Source: Deltaproteobacteria bacterium
GTDB lineage: Bacteria > Desulfobacterota > Binatia > Binatales > Binataceae
Direction of reading: 5' to 3'
Assembly (NCBI GenBank): GCA_021786815.1
Contig: JAJYMR010000205.1
Span: 1-10,575 of the forward strand
DNA: 10,575 bases
A program made the position numbers and the translations under genes. Numbering within the stretch: the first letter of the stretch is position 1; the number at the start of each line of letters is the position of its first letter. A model generated the notes under the pieces. The model searched no databases. It had not been told where the DNA came from and was given only the letters and a program-made list of their open reading frames with translations. This document shows, one piece after another, positions 1 through 6,141 of the stretch.

Positions 1-131
1 TCGAGGAAGTCGGCGTAGGAAATTTCCTTTTTCGCCGCCTGCTCCAGGCGGGCGGTGAGCTCCTGTTCGATCTGGTAGAGCCGCAGCCGATGGCAGTGTT
101 CGCGCAGACGGTCGAGTTGCGGGGTGCTCAT
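1..131 (-). CDS. istB: IstB-like ATP-binding protein, N-terminal part (IS21 family), runs off the left edge
   Basis: Reading from ATG at 131 down to 1 gives 43 codons starting MSTPQLDRLREHCHRLRLYQ and ending in KKEISYADFL. This is the helical N-terminal region typical of IstB/IS21 helper ATPases, which precedes the Walker A domain (not in the window). IstB is an AAA+ protein that assists the IstA transposase in target selection and integration. The start is supported by a good ribosome-binding site (ACCTCC on the plus strand at 140-145, i.e. GGAGGT, 8 nt before the ATG) and by the 4-bp overlap with the upstream istA stop. Whether the gene is intact beyond the edge cannot be seen. Confidence 0.82.
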   Translation of the reverse strand, partial: MSTPQLDRLREHCHRLRLYQIEQELTARLEQAAKKEISYADFL

Positions 132-242
132 CGCGACACACCTCCTTCGCTCTGGCTGATGAGATCGTAGAGCTTGAGGTCGCGCACCATCACCTCGCCA
201 AGTTCGCCGAAGTACGGATCGAAGCGTGTGAGTTCGATACTC
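128..242 (-). pseudogene. istA: istA 3' remnant (IS21-family transposase C-terminus)
   Basis: The last ~38 codons of a minus-strand frame read ...FDPYFGELGEVMVRDLKLYD and end at a TGA (128-130) inside the ATGA overlap with istB. A C-terminal xxLxxYDxL-like tail followed immediately by a coupled istB is characteristic of IS21 istA genes. All of the catalytic domain is absent: upstream of 242 the sequence becomes the inverted repeat and transposase gene of the other IS21 element. The frame stays open further into that element, but only as a shadow. I treat it as a truncated transposase. The assignment rests mainly on the istB context because so few residues remain. Confidence 0.65.
140..145 (-). 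promoter_or_regulatory. Ribosome-binding site of the minus-strand istB
   Basis: GGAGGT on the minus strand lies 8 nt before the istB ATG at 131 and within the end of istA. It fixes the istB start and fits translational coupling of the two genes. Confidence 0.7.
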
Positions 243-248
243 TGAAAC

Positions 249-281
249 GGCCCACTTCGATGCTGTAGATTGGCCCACCCT
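249..281 (+). repeat. Left terminal inverted repeat of the IS21 element
   Basis: Carries GGCCCAC at 249-255 and again at 272-278, the second extending as TTGGCCCACCCT. It matches the reverse complement of 2741-2773 at 25 of 33 positions, with the mismatches concentrated between the two boxes. The boxes are the likely IstA binding sites. Confidence 0.88.
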
Positions 282-311
282 GCTTTACCCGGAGCATCCT
301 GCATAAGAGGC

Positions 312-317
312 AGGAGG
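312..317 (+). promoter_or_regulatory. Strong ribosome-binding site of istA
   Basis: A perfect AGGAGG lies 5 nt before the ATG at 323 and decides the start of the transposase. Confidence 0.7.
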
Positions 318-322
318 CCGGG

Positions 323-1858
323 ATGGAGAGGAGAGCGAAGGTGGAGCTGTTCGAGCGGATTCGCAGAGAGTACGAGTTCGGAATCGGAAGCATCAAGGGA
401 GTCGCGGCCAAGCTCGGAGTGCATCGGCGGATGGTACGGCAGGCGCTGATGAGCGCGGAGCCGCCCGAGCGCAAGCCAGTCGTGCGAGCACGACCAGTAA
501 TGGGACCGCTTATCGCGTTCATCGACGCCATCCTCGAAGCCGACCGCAGAGCGCCGCGTAAACAACGCCATACCGCGCATCGCATATGGCAGCGGATCGT
601 GGCCGAGCGGCCCGAGGAGAAAGTCGCGGAAGTTACGGTGCGGCGATACGTGCGCGAGCGCAAAGCGGAGCTCGGATGGACGACGCATACGACCTGTGTG
701 CCGCAGAGCTATCAACTCGGACAGGAGGGCCAGGTTGATTGGTACGAGGCTTGGGCGGAACTGAGTGGTGAGCAGGTGCGGTTGCAGGTGTTTTCGATGC
801 GCAGCATGGCGAGCGGCGCGGCATTCCATCGTGCCTATCATCGTGCGACCCAGCAGGCATTCCTCGACGCTCACGAACACGCGTTCAAATATTTTCAGGG
901 CGTGTTTGCGGTCCTTAGGTACGACAACTTGAAGGCCGCGGTGAAGAAGATCCTGCGCGGCTATCGGCGCGAGGAGAGCGCGCGCTTCATCGCGTTCCGC
1001 TCACACTGGCGCTTCAGCAGTGAGTTCTGCTCGCCCTACGAAGCGCACGAAAAAGGCGGCATCGAGAGCGAGGCCGGCTACTTCCGGCGCAACCACTGGG
1101 TGCCAGTGCCGAAAGCGAGCGATCTGGAAGATCTCAACACACAGTTACTGGCCGCTTGTCGCGCCGACGAGCGACGTCATATCGCCGGGCAGAAACGGCC
1201 GGTGGGCGCGCTGATAAACGAAGAACGCGCGCATCTGCTGCCGCTCGCTGAGCACGGCTTTGATCTTGGCGATATCTCTTTCCCACGAGTAGATGGGCTG
1301 GGCTGCGTCAGGGTGCGCACCAACTTGTATTCCGCTCCGGTCGATGTCGGCCGGACGGTCGAGGTCCGGCTCGATCCGAGTTGCGTCGAGATCTGGCACG
1401 AAGGCCGCTGCATCGCCCGCCACGAGCGTTGTTATGAGCGCAATCAGCAAGTGCTTGAGCTCGAACACTATCTCGACGTGCTGGAGCGTAAGCCGGGAGC
1501 CCTTATCGGATCGAAGCCGCTGGCGGCGTGGCGGCAACGCGGTCTGTGGCCGGAGAGTTATGATCGTTTGCTCGCCGAACTAATCGGCCGGCACGGAAGG
1601 CAGAGCGGCACGCGCCAGATGATCCAGGTGCTGAGTCTGATAAGACAGCACGGGCATCGGCGGGTGCGCGCGGCGATCGAAGAAGCGCTGGCGCTTGGAT
1701 GCTCGGACGTGGCGGCAATCCGGCATCTGGCCGAGGCTGCCGATCTCGTCCGCGCGCGTAGCACGATCGTCGAGTTGGGCGCGCTCTCGCGCTACGAGCG
1801 GCCGAAGCCTTCGCTGGCTGATTACGATGCACTGCTCGGCCAGAGGGCGGCATCATGA
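323..1858 (+). CDS. istA: IS21-family transposase IstA
   Basis: A 511-residue transposase, the usual IS21 length. An N-terminal helix-turn-helix region (about residues 1-45, with GIGSIKGVAAKLGVHRRMVR resembling a recognition helix) should bind the terminal repeats. A DDE/RNase H-like integrase core follows, with probable catalytic residues D139 (QVDWYEAW), D201 (LRYDNLKAA) and E248 (HEKGGIESEAGY). The basic C-terminal half ends in ...LADYDALL, the usual IS21 tail. The start at 323 is set by AGGAGG 5 nt upstream. The stop TGA at 1856-1858 overlaps the ATG of istB, so the two are translationally coupled. No frameshift or missing catalytic residue is seen, so it may be active. It catalyses the cutting and joining of the element's ends. 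Confidence 0.94.
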   Translation: MERRAKVELFERIRREYEFGIGSIKGVAAKLGVHRRMVRQALMSAEPPERKPVVRARPVMGPLIAFIDAILEADRRAPRKQRHTAHRIWQRIVAERPEEKVAEVTVRRYVRERKAELGWTTHTTCVPQSYQLGQEGQVDWYEAWAELSGEQVRLQVFSMRSMASGAAFHRAYHRATQQAFLDAHEHAFKYFQGVFAVLRYDNLKAAVKKILRGYRREESARFIAFRSHWRFSSEFCSPYEAHEKGGIESEAGYFRRNHWVPVPKASDLEDLNTQLLAACRADERRHIAGQKRPVGALINEERAHLLPLAEHGFDLGDISFPRVDGLGCVRVRTNLYSAPVDVGRTVEVRLDPSCVEIWHEGRCIARHERCYERNQQVLELEHYLDVLERKPGALIGSKPLAAWRQRGLWPESYDRLLAELIGRHGRQSGTRQMIQVLSLIRQHGHRRVRAAIEEALALGCSDVAAIRHLAEAADLVRARSTIVELGALSRYERPKPSLADYDALLGQRAAS

Positions 1859-2649
1859 ACGCGGAGCGTACGGCGTTGGAAGCCGCCACCATCCGTCAGC
1901 AATGCAAGGTGCTGCATCTGCCAAGTATCGCCGCGCAGTGCACGCAACTCGCCGAGCAAGCGGTGCGCGAACGGCGCACGCATCTCGGTTATCTCGAAGC
2001 GCTGCTGCAGGCTGAACTCGAGGATCGCGAACAGCGGCTGATCGAGCGGCGCATCCACGAAGCTCGACTGCCGCGGATGAAGACGCTCGAGGAGTTCGAC
2101 TTCGCGAAGTGCCCGAAGATCTCGGCGCAGCAGATCCATGAACTCGCCAAAGGCGATTACATCGCCAGGGCCGAGCCGATCATCTTTATCGGTGACAGTG
2201 GCACGGGCAAAACCCATCTGCTTACTGGGCTTGCGGTGGCGGCCTGCCGCCAGAAGCGCCGCGTTCGCTTCACCACTGCTGCGGCGCTGATCAACGAACT
2301 GGTCGAGGCCAAACATCAGTTGCAGCTCGGCCGCACGCTGGCGCGCTGGGCACGTTACGATCTGATCGCGCTCGATGAAGTCGGCTACGTGCCGCTGGCC
2401 GAGGTTGGCGCTGAGTTCCTGTTCCAGGTGATCGCCGAGCGCGCCGAGAAGGCAGCGGTGATCGTGACTACCAATCTACCCTTCTCGGAATGGACCCAGG
2501 TGATTCCCAATGCCCGACTGTGCAAAGCGCTGCTTGATCGCATCACTGATAGGGCTCAGATCATCGAGACCGGAACTGAGTCGTACCGATTCCGCAGAAC
2601 CGCGGAGCGACGCAAAACCCGAACATCTGTGACCAACGAATCAACTTAA
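1855..2649 (+). CDS. istB: IS21-family helper ATPase IstB
   Basis: A 264-residue AAA+ ATPase of the IstB/DnaC-like family, full length for the family (about 250-270). Visible motifs are Walker A GDSGTGKT at residues 113-120, Walker B LIALDEVGY with D174 and E175, and the sensor-like VIVTTNLPFSEW that follows. The helical N-terminal region (residues 1-95) is the type that precedes the ATPase core in these proteins. IstB binds target DNA and stimulates IstA-mediated integration. The ATG at 1855 overlaps the istA stop by 4 bp. The protein differs in sequence from the partial minus-strand IstB at the left edge, so the two elements are different IS21 species. Confidence 0.94.
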   Translation: MNAERTALEAATIRQQCKVLHLPSIAAQCTQLAEQAVRERRTHLGYLEALLQAELEDREQRLIERRIHEARLPRMKTLEEFDFAKCPKISAQQIHELAKGDYIARAEPIIFIGDSGTGKTHLLTGLAVAACRQKRRVRFTTAAALINELVEAKHQLQLGRTLARWARYDLIALDEVGYVPLAEVGAEFLFQVIAERAEKAAVIVTTNLPFSEWTQVIPNARLCKALLDRITDRAQIIETGTESYRFRRTAERRKTRTSVTNEST

Positions 2650-2656
2650 CGGAGCG

Positions 2657-2679
2657 GCGAGGGGGACGGTCCCCCTCGC
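2657..2679. terminator. GC-rich hairpin after istB (possible terminator)
   Basis: A 9-bp perfect stem GCGAGGGGG / CCCCCTCGC with a 5-nt ACGGT loop lies 7 nt past the istB stop. It could end istAB transcription or shield the element's right end from read-through. No T-run follows, so it is not a canonical intrinsic terminator. Confidence 0.4.
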
Positions 2680-2740
2680 ACTCCCCCTGACCAGCAATTA
2701 GATAGCGGCTAGTCGAGGAAATGACCGAATGACAACACGG

Positions 2741-2773
2741 AGGGTGGGCCAAATCTGAATATCAAAGTGGGCC
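2741..2773 (-). repeat. Right terminal inverted repeat of the IS21 element
   Basis: On the plus strand it carries GTGGGCC at 2744-2750 and at 2767-2773, the mirror image of the two boxes in the left end with the same 23-bp spacing. Confidence 0.88.
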
Positions 2774-2781
2774 ATGCTGCA

Positions 2782-3066
2782 TTGTCAAAAGCATGGGACG
2801 TAGTGCGCGACGCGGTTCTGGCACCCGACCTCTGGCCACAGAGCCGTGGAGGGCGGGTTGGCGCCGTGTTCAACCCCAAGTGGAAGGCCGGTACCGCGCT
2901 GTATCTGCCTTGCGACCGCGAGGCCATCGCCGGGCACGACATTTGGCGCACGCAGATGCCCTCGAAAATCTGGCGCCCTTCTGCCGGGCTCGTTCAATAT
3001 TTGGAGATCGTTCATGAGCTTCTCCATTGCCGAGATTACATGCCGCCTGCTCGCGCCGCGGCATGA
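2782..3066 (+). pseudogene. C-terminal remnant of a prokaryotic E2-like (ubiquitin-conjugating fold) protein, cut by the IS
   Basis: After the IS right end an open frame of 94 residues runs to a TGA at 3064-3066 with no plausible own start; the only upstream initiator (GTG 2767) lies inside the inverted repeat. The tail matches the layout of an E2 C-terminus: a W-R-P-S-A segment, an amphipathic helix (VQYLEIVHELL), then D-Y-M-P-P-A-R-A-A-A. This parallels the W-x-P...LL...PN...PA...A ending of UBC-fold E2s. A cysteine in LYLPCDRE (codon 2911-2913) is the candidate thioester residue, though its spacing to the tryptophan is longer than in eukaryotic E2s. Position directly before JAB and E1 genes supports the call. 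E2 enzymes carry an activated modifier from E1 to a substrate. The 5' part is missing. Assignment from sequence alone is moderate. Confidence 0.52.
3003..3006 (+). promoter_or_regulatory. Ribosome-binding site that fixes the JAB gene start
   Basis: GGAG lies 7 nt before ATG 3014, inside the E2-like frame. No other ATG, GTG or TTG exists in the JAB frame between 3014 and the conserved ESGAFLLG block, so this start is effectively forced despite the overlap. Confidence 0.6.
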
Positions 3067-3532
3067 ACTGTCGTGCTCTTGGCGGCTCTGGTGCAGGCTG
3101 CTGAGCGGTCTACGTGCGCGCGGTCGCGGCGTCGGGGAGAGCGGCGCTTTCCTTCTGGGGACTAGGCGCGACTCTGGACGGCGCCGGATCGTAGATTTCT
3201 TACTTTACGACGATCTTGACCCCCACGCCCTCGAGACAGGCATCGTGCGCCTCGACGGTCGTCACTTCGGAAAGTTGTGGGACCTGTGCAAGGCTCGTGG
3301 GCTAACCGTCGTTGCCGATGTCCACACACATCCTGGGGCGGCGGACCAAAGTGGCTCCGACCGCGCGCATCCGATCATTGCCCGCGCTGGTCATCTCGCG
3401 CTGATCATGCCGAACTTCGCCACCCCGCCCGTCACGCGCGAAAGGCTGGGCATCTATCGGTATTGCGGAGGAGGGGAATGGGAAATCGTTCCTTTGCGAC
3501 ACCGCCGTGAATTCTTTCACATTGGTTTTTGA
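3014..3532 (+). CDS. JAB/JAMM (MPN/Mov34-type) metalloprotease, deubiquitinase-like
   Basis: 172 residues, a single JAB domain. The zinc/catalytic signature is visible: E42 in GESGAFLLG, then DVHTHPGAADQSGSD with H104, H106, S113 and D116. Established JAMM enzymes hydrolyse isopeptide or peptide bonds next to the C-terminus of ubiquitin-like proteins. In bacterial ubiquitin-like operons they act as modifier-processing or deconjugating enzymes. The H-to-S spacer is 6 residues, against 7 in the textbook JAMM motif. No signal peptide or membrane segment is seen, so it is cytoplasmic. It overlaps the E2-like frame by 53 bp and is followed 12 bp later by the E1 gene, so the three form one translational unit. 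The gene looks intact, but its original promoter would have been upstream of the IS. Confidence 0.86.
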   Translation: MSFSIAEITCRLLAPRHELSCSWRLWCRLLSGLRARGRGVGESGAFLLGTRRDSGRRRIVDFLLYDDLDPHALETGIVRLDGRHFGKLWDLCKARGLTVVADVHTHPGAADQSGSDRAHPIIARAGHLALIMPNFATPPVTRERLGIYRYCGGGEWEIVPLRHRREFFHIGF

Positions 3533-3544
3533 GGCATTACAAGC

Positions 3545-4930
3545 ATGAACACATTCGGTCCCGCCGAGACGCTGCATCGCTTGGTCAAACAGGTGATCGA
3601 CAGCGGCATCGCTTCCAGCGTCGAGGAGGCCAAGGCAATCTTTCTCGGCTACCGCCTGGCTTTTTCCATCGGCGAAGCCGAAGTGCATCATCCCGCCCAC
3701 CAGGCGGCGCTCTTGACGGCCATTGCTCTTGCTCGCCGCGTTTTCCTCGGCGGCGTTACCGTCGCCGGCCCTATCGATGTGCCACTCGCGGTCCCCTTGC
3801 CGCTCGGCGAGAACCTGAGAGCGGCTATCGAGGCTGTCGGCGCGCAATGCACCATAGACAAGATCGCTGACGGCCCTCGCATCTTCATTGGTGGGCAGCC
3901 GCGCCCACGCGCCGCGGGATTCCGCTTGCGTACGGTGTACGCAGGATGGCGCGGCGGGGTCGTTCCGGCGCATTCCGAATTTTCGGGCGGCGAAGAGCAC
4001 GTGATGCCGCTAGCACCGATGCTCGCGGCTGCTGTCGCGGTCAGCGAAGCCTTCTTTCATGTACAGGGCTACACGACGGTGGCGGGACGGAGACGCGTCG
4101 GGTTTTCCCTCTGGCAGCCCGCTCGCGCCGATTGGCTTTGCGCCGACTCCAGCGCTCCCATGCTGAGCTATCTACCATCAAATCTCTGGCTCATTGGGCT
4201 GGGCCATCTCGGCCAAGCATATTTGTGGGCGCTGGGATTGCTCCCTTATCCGCAACCGACCGGCCTATCACTGGTCCTGCAGGACGTCGACGACATCACG
4301 CCTTCGACGGAGAGCACCTCGATCCTCTCTGAGCTGAACATGGCCGGTACAAAAAAGACCCGCGCCATGGCTGCGTGGGCCGAGCGGCGCGGATTCGCTA
4401 CCAGCATTCTTGAGCGGCTGTTCGACGCGTCATTGACTCGTACCGAAGACGAGCCGGCAATCGCACTATGCGGTCTGGACAACGCGCTGGGACGGCGCGC
4501 GCTGGATAGGGTCGGGTTTCGGTTCATCGTGGAGGCGGGACTGGGTCGCGGCCATCGCGACTTCCGGACGATCCGCATGCACACTCTGCCAGGGAAGCGG
4601 ACCGCTGACGAAATTTGGAGTGCCGCCGTTGAACAGGAAGACCTCGCCAGCCGCGCTGCTTATCAAAAGATGCTGCATGAGGGCGCCCTAGACCGATGCG
4701 GTATCACGCTGCTCGCAGGCAAAGCGGTCGGCGCTCCGTTTGTGGGAGCTACTGCCGGCTGCCTAGTCGTCGCGGAAGTTCTGCGGCTCCTGCACGGCGG
4801 AGCGCTGCATCAGCTGATCGATCTCGATTTGCAGAGCGTTGAGCACCGCGCGGTAGTGCGGCAGACGAGAGACTTTTCTACCTTGAACCCCGGATATGTC
4901 GTTGCCGCAGACGCTCCGAACTATCGATGA
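3545..4930 (+). CDS. E1/ThiF-like adenylyltransferase with an extra N-terminal domain
   Basis: 461 residues. Residues 1 to about 205 form an N-terminal domain I cannot assign to a known fold; it includes HHPAHQAALLTAIALARRVF. From about 214 comes the Rossmann ThiF/E1 fold: glycine loop G218-L-G-H-L-G223, an acidic strand end LQDVDDIT (D247, D249, D250), lysines in GTKKTRA (268-274), LCGLDN, and a C-terminal block CGITLLAGKAVGAPFVGATA starting at C385. Such enzymes adenylate the C-terminus of a ubiquitin-like protein and pass it as a thioester to an E2; C385 is only a candidate for the thioester residue. The Asn/Arg seen after the acidic motif in MoeB/ThiF is replaced by a Thr/Ser-rich STESTSILS. 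GAGG 10 nt upstream supports the ATG. It is last in the E2-JAB-E1 cassette. Confidence 0.82.
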   Translation: MNTFGPAETLHRLVKQVIDSGIASSVEEAKAIFLGYRLAFSIGEAEVHHPAHQAALLTAIALARRVFLGGVTVAGPIDVPLAVPLPLGENLRAAIEAVGAQCTIDKIADGPRIFIGGQPRPRAAGFRLRTVYAGWRGGVVPAHSEFSGGEEHVMPLAPMLAAAVAVSEAFFHVQGYTTVAGRRRVGFSLWQPARADWLCADSSAPMLSYLPSNLWLIGLGHLGQAYLWALGLLPYPQPTGLSLVLQDVDDITPSTESTSILSELNMAGTKKTRAMAAWAERRGFATSILERLFDASLTRTEDEPAIALCGLDNALGRRALDRVGFRFIVEAGLGRGHRDFRTIRMHTLPGKRTADEIWSAAVEQEDLASRAAYQKMLHEGALDRCGITLLAGKAVGAPFVGATAGCLVVAEVLRLLHGGALHQLIDLDLQSVEHRAVVRQTRDFSTLNPGYVVAADAPNYR

Positions 4931-5142
4931 CTGTTTGTGGTCGGTTCGAAACTCACGCTTACGCTACGCCGCTACAGTCATTTGGACATACGGGGGGCTC
5001 TCGATTAGGCTGAATTGCTCGGGGTTTCCGGCTGCGGTGATGCCGGTTCCTCTGCGGGGGGGTGTTTGATTGGTGTACATGGTTCTCGTCTTGGTTGCGA
5101 TCCAGGGGAGCTTGGGTCTCGGTTCCCGCATAGGGTTTTCGG
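4931..5142. other. 212-bp intergenic spacer between the E1 gene and the DISARM-like genes
   Basis: This is the only sizeable gap in the right-hand 7.8 kb. It is G/T-rich on the plus strand. I see no convincing terminator hairpin after the E1 gene and no strong -35/-10 pair. TTGGAC at 4983-4988 is the best -35-like hexamer but lacks a good -10. Antisense reading frames through it look like noise. By position it should hold the promoter of the downstream operon, but this is not shown by the sequence. Confidence 0.4.
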
Positions 5143-6141
5143 ATGCCGAGTTCGCGAATCGCTGAAATCGCGAGTCTGCTTAGGTTCCCGGCAGACGGTC
5201 GCTGGCTTCCTCTTCCCACATCGGCGAGGTTTTTCATCCACCTCGGATCCGCGCTTGCGCGCGTTCCGCTGAAGGAAGGCCCCCTGCTGGTGTCCGTGGT
5301 CGCTCCGGCTGCGGAATACGCGGCAGCGCTGTGCGCTTTGGGGGCAGTAACGTCAGGAGGGGCGACGCCGTTGTCCAATGGCTCCGAGGATCATTTCGAG
5401 CATCTGGCGGCGTGCCCTGCGGGAACAACCGTGGTTTACAGGCCGAATCCTGCCACTCAGGTTCGAGGAGTCTTGGCCGGCGTAACGGAGCTCCAAGGTC
5501 GGCGGTTCTTGGTAATTCAAGTGCAGTCCAGGAAGGTGGATGGACTCTCATACAACGCTGTTGTGAAAGTCTCCTCCGGAGAGGCTCACAAAATCGATGT
5601 CGCGGCCAAGGCTCTTGATCGGGTTCCCGCGAGGGTCGCATCGCGACAATTTCGCGCGCGCGCCCCCCTGCTAGAAAAGATTCTGGAGTCGGAATCTCGC
5701 TACCGATTTTTGACGACGAGCGAACTGCGCTGCGTGATCATGGGGCGTGCGAGCGCTCTGAAGCCACAAATTCTGGAGATCCCCTTTGGGATCGACGAGA
5801 GCGGAATCACGACGGGCTTCCTTCAGGAGATTTTGCGCGTGCGGTCCTATTTGGAACGTGACGGAGGAGGGTTTCTTTCGGACGTGGTTCCATATTCGTC
5901 TCTTGAAGGAATAGATATTCGCGATCAATGCCCTATGGTCGCGGTCTTTGATGGCTCCGATGCGTTCCTGAAAACCAATTCGCTATGGCCGCGATCTCAT
6001 CGAGTCGCGATTCTGGGACGGACCGATCCGAGGCTAGACGAAGCCGCAGCAGAATTGAACCGGATATGCGTCGAGACTGTGCGTCACAAAATTCCGGAAT
6101 TCGGTCAGGTTCCCAACTCAGTGGAAGTCCTCGTAGTGTGA
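5143..6141 (+). CDS. Uncharacterised protein, probable N-terminal half of a split DrmE-like DISARM protein
   Basis: 332 residues, cytoplasmic by appearance. Visible parts are an alpha/beta stretch at about 28-72 (FFIHLGSALARVPL...LLVSVVAPAAEYAAALCALG), a beta-rich stretch at about 93-150 that may be a small barrel, and a C-terminal alpha/beta part with VFDGSDAFLK (D270) and LGRTDPRLDEAA (291-302), reminiscent of a degenerate RecA/helicase-like core. No Walker A motif is present. It overlaps the next gene by 4 bp and lies two genes before drmA, where class 2 DISARM operons carry drmE. DrmE is roughly 800 residues in one chain; this protein plus the next sums to about 845. The DrmE link is an inference from position, size and general look. 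The ATG has only a weak upstream AGGG. Confidence 0.5.
   Translation: MPSSRIAEIASLLRFPADGRWLPLPTSARFFIHLGSALARVPLKEGPLLVSVVAPAAEYAAALCALGAVTSGGATPLSNGSEDHFEHLAACPAGTTVVYRPNPATQVRGVLAGVTELQGRRFLVIQVQSRKVDGLSYNAVVKVSSGEAHKIDVAAKALDRVPARVASRQFRARAPLLEKILESESRYRFLTTSELRCVIMGRASALKPQILEIPFGIDESGITTGFLQEILRVRSYLERDGGGFLSDVVPYSSLEGIDIRDQCPMVAVFDGSDAFLKTNSLWPRSHRVAILGRTDPRLDEAAAELNRICVETVRHKIPEFGQVPNSVEVLVV
6123..6127 (+). promoter_or_regulatory. Ribosome-binding site for the GTG start at 6138
   Basis: GGAAG ends 10 nt before GTG 6138, which overlaps the previous stop as GTGA. It is too far (19 nt) to serve ATG 6147, so the GTG start is slightly preferred. Confidence 0.4.

Larger units (their letters stand above)
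1..242 (-). mobile_element. Partial second IS21-family element (istA end plus istB start), truncated
   Basis: On the minus strand this stretch reads as the last ~38 codons of an IS21-type istA followed by the start of istB. The two overlap by 4 bp (ATGA), as in the complete element to the right. It lies in the opposite orientation to that element and abuts its left end, so the rest of istA is missing. The part containing the rest of istB lies outside the window. The two elements are distinct: the terminal residues of the two IstA proteins and the starts of the two IstB proteins differ clearly. The right edge at 242 is approximate because it depends on where the other element begins. Confidence 0.75.
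243..2781 (+). mobile_element. Complete IS21-family insertion sequence (istA-istB)
   Basis: About 2.5 kb, within the usual 2.0-2.6 kb of the IS21 family. Two overlapping genes encode a DDE transposase and an AAA+ helper. They are bounded by 33-bp inverted repeats at 249-281 and 2741-2773 (25 of 33 positions match), each holding two GGCCCAC boxes spaced 23 bp apart, which is the multi-box end structure of IS21 elements. The outer limits are placed at a TG at 243 and a CA ending at 2781, following the TG...CA rule of the family. The spacing from the first box to the tip differs by 2 bp between the ends, so the exact limits are uncertain by a few bases. The flanks are unrelated (a transposase remnant on the left, an E2-like remnant on the right) and no target-site duplication is evident. 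Confidence 0.88.

Noticed and set aside
128..880. 250-codon minus-strand frame
   Set aside because: Only the last ~38 codons are istA remnant. The remainder is antisense to the plus-strand istA and inverted repeat, with no family features.
243..2790. Target-site duplication flanking the IS21 element
   Set aside because: The bases just outside 243 (GATAC) and 2781 (TTGTC) do not match, and shifting the tips by a few bases gives no convincing direct repeat.
2767..3066. 99-codon plus-strand frame starting with GTG inside the inverted repeat, as an independent gene
   Set aside because: The start lies in the IS terminal repeat and no ribosome-binding site is seen. It is better explained as the fused tail of the interrupted E2-like gene.
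3302..4000. 232-codon minus-strand frame opposite JAB and E1
   Set aside because: It is antisense to two well-supported genes with clear motifs, and its own sequence is Arg/Ala-rich noise.
4959..5378. 139-codon minus-strand frame across the 4931-5142 spacer
   Set aside because: Low-complexity Pro/Arg/Ser content, no ribosome-binding site, and overlap with the well-formed gene at 5143. Typical of antisense reading in G-rich DNA.
5985..6137. Upstream extension of the second DrmE-like gene to ATG 5985
   Set aside because: It would overlap the previous gene by 157 bp with a Ser/Arg-rich peptide, while coupled starts exist at 6138 and 6147.
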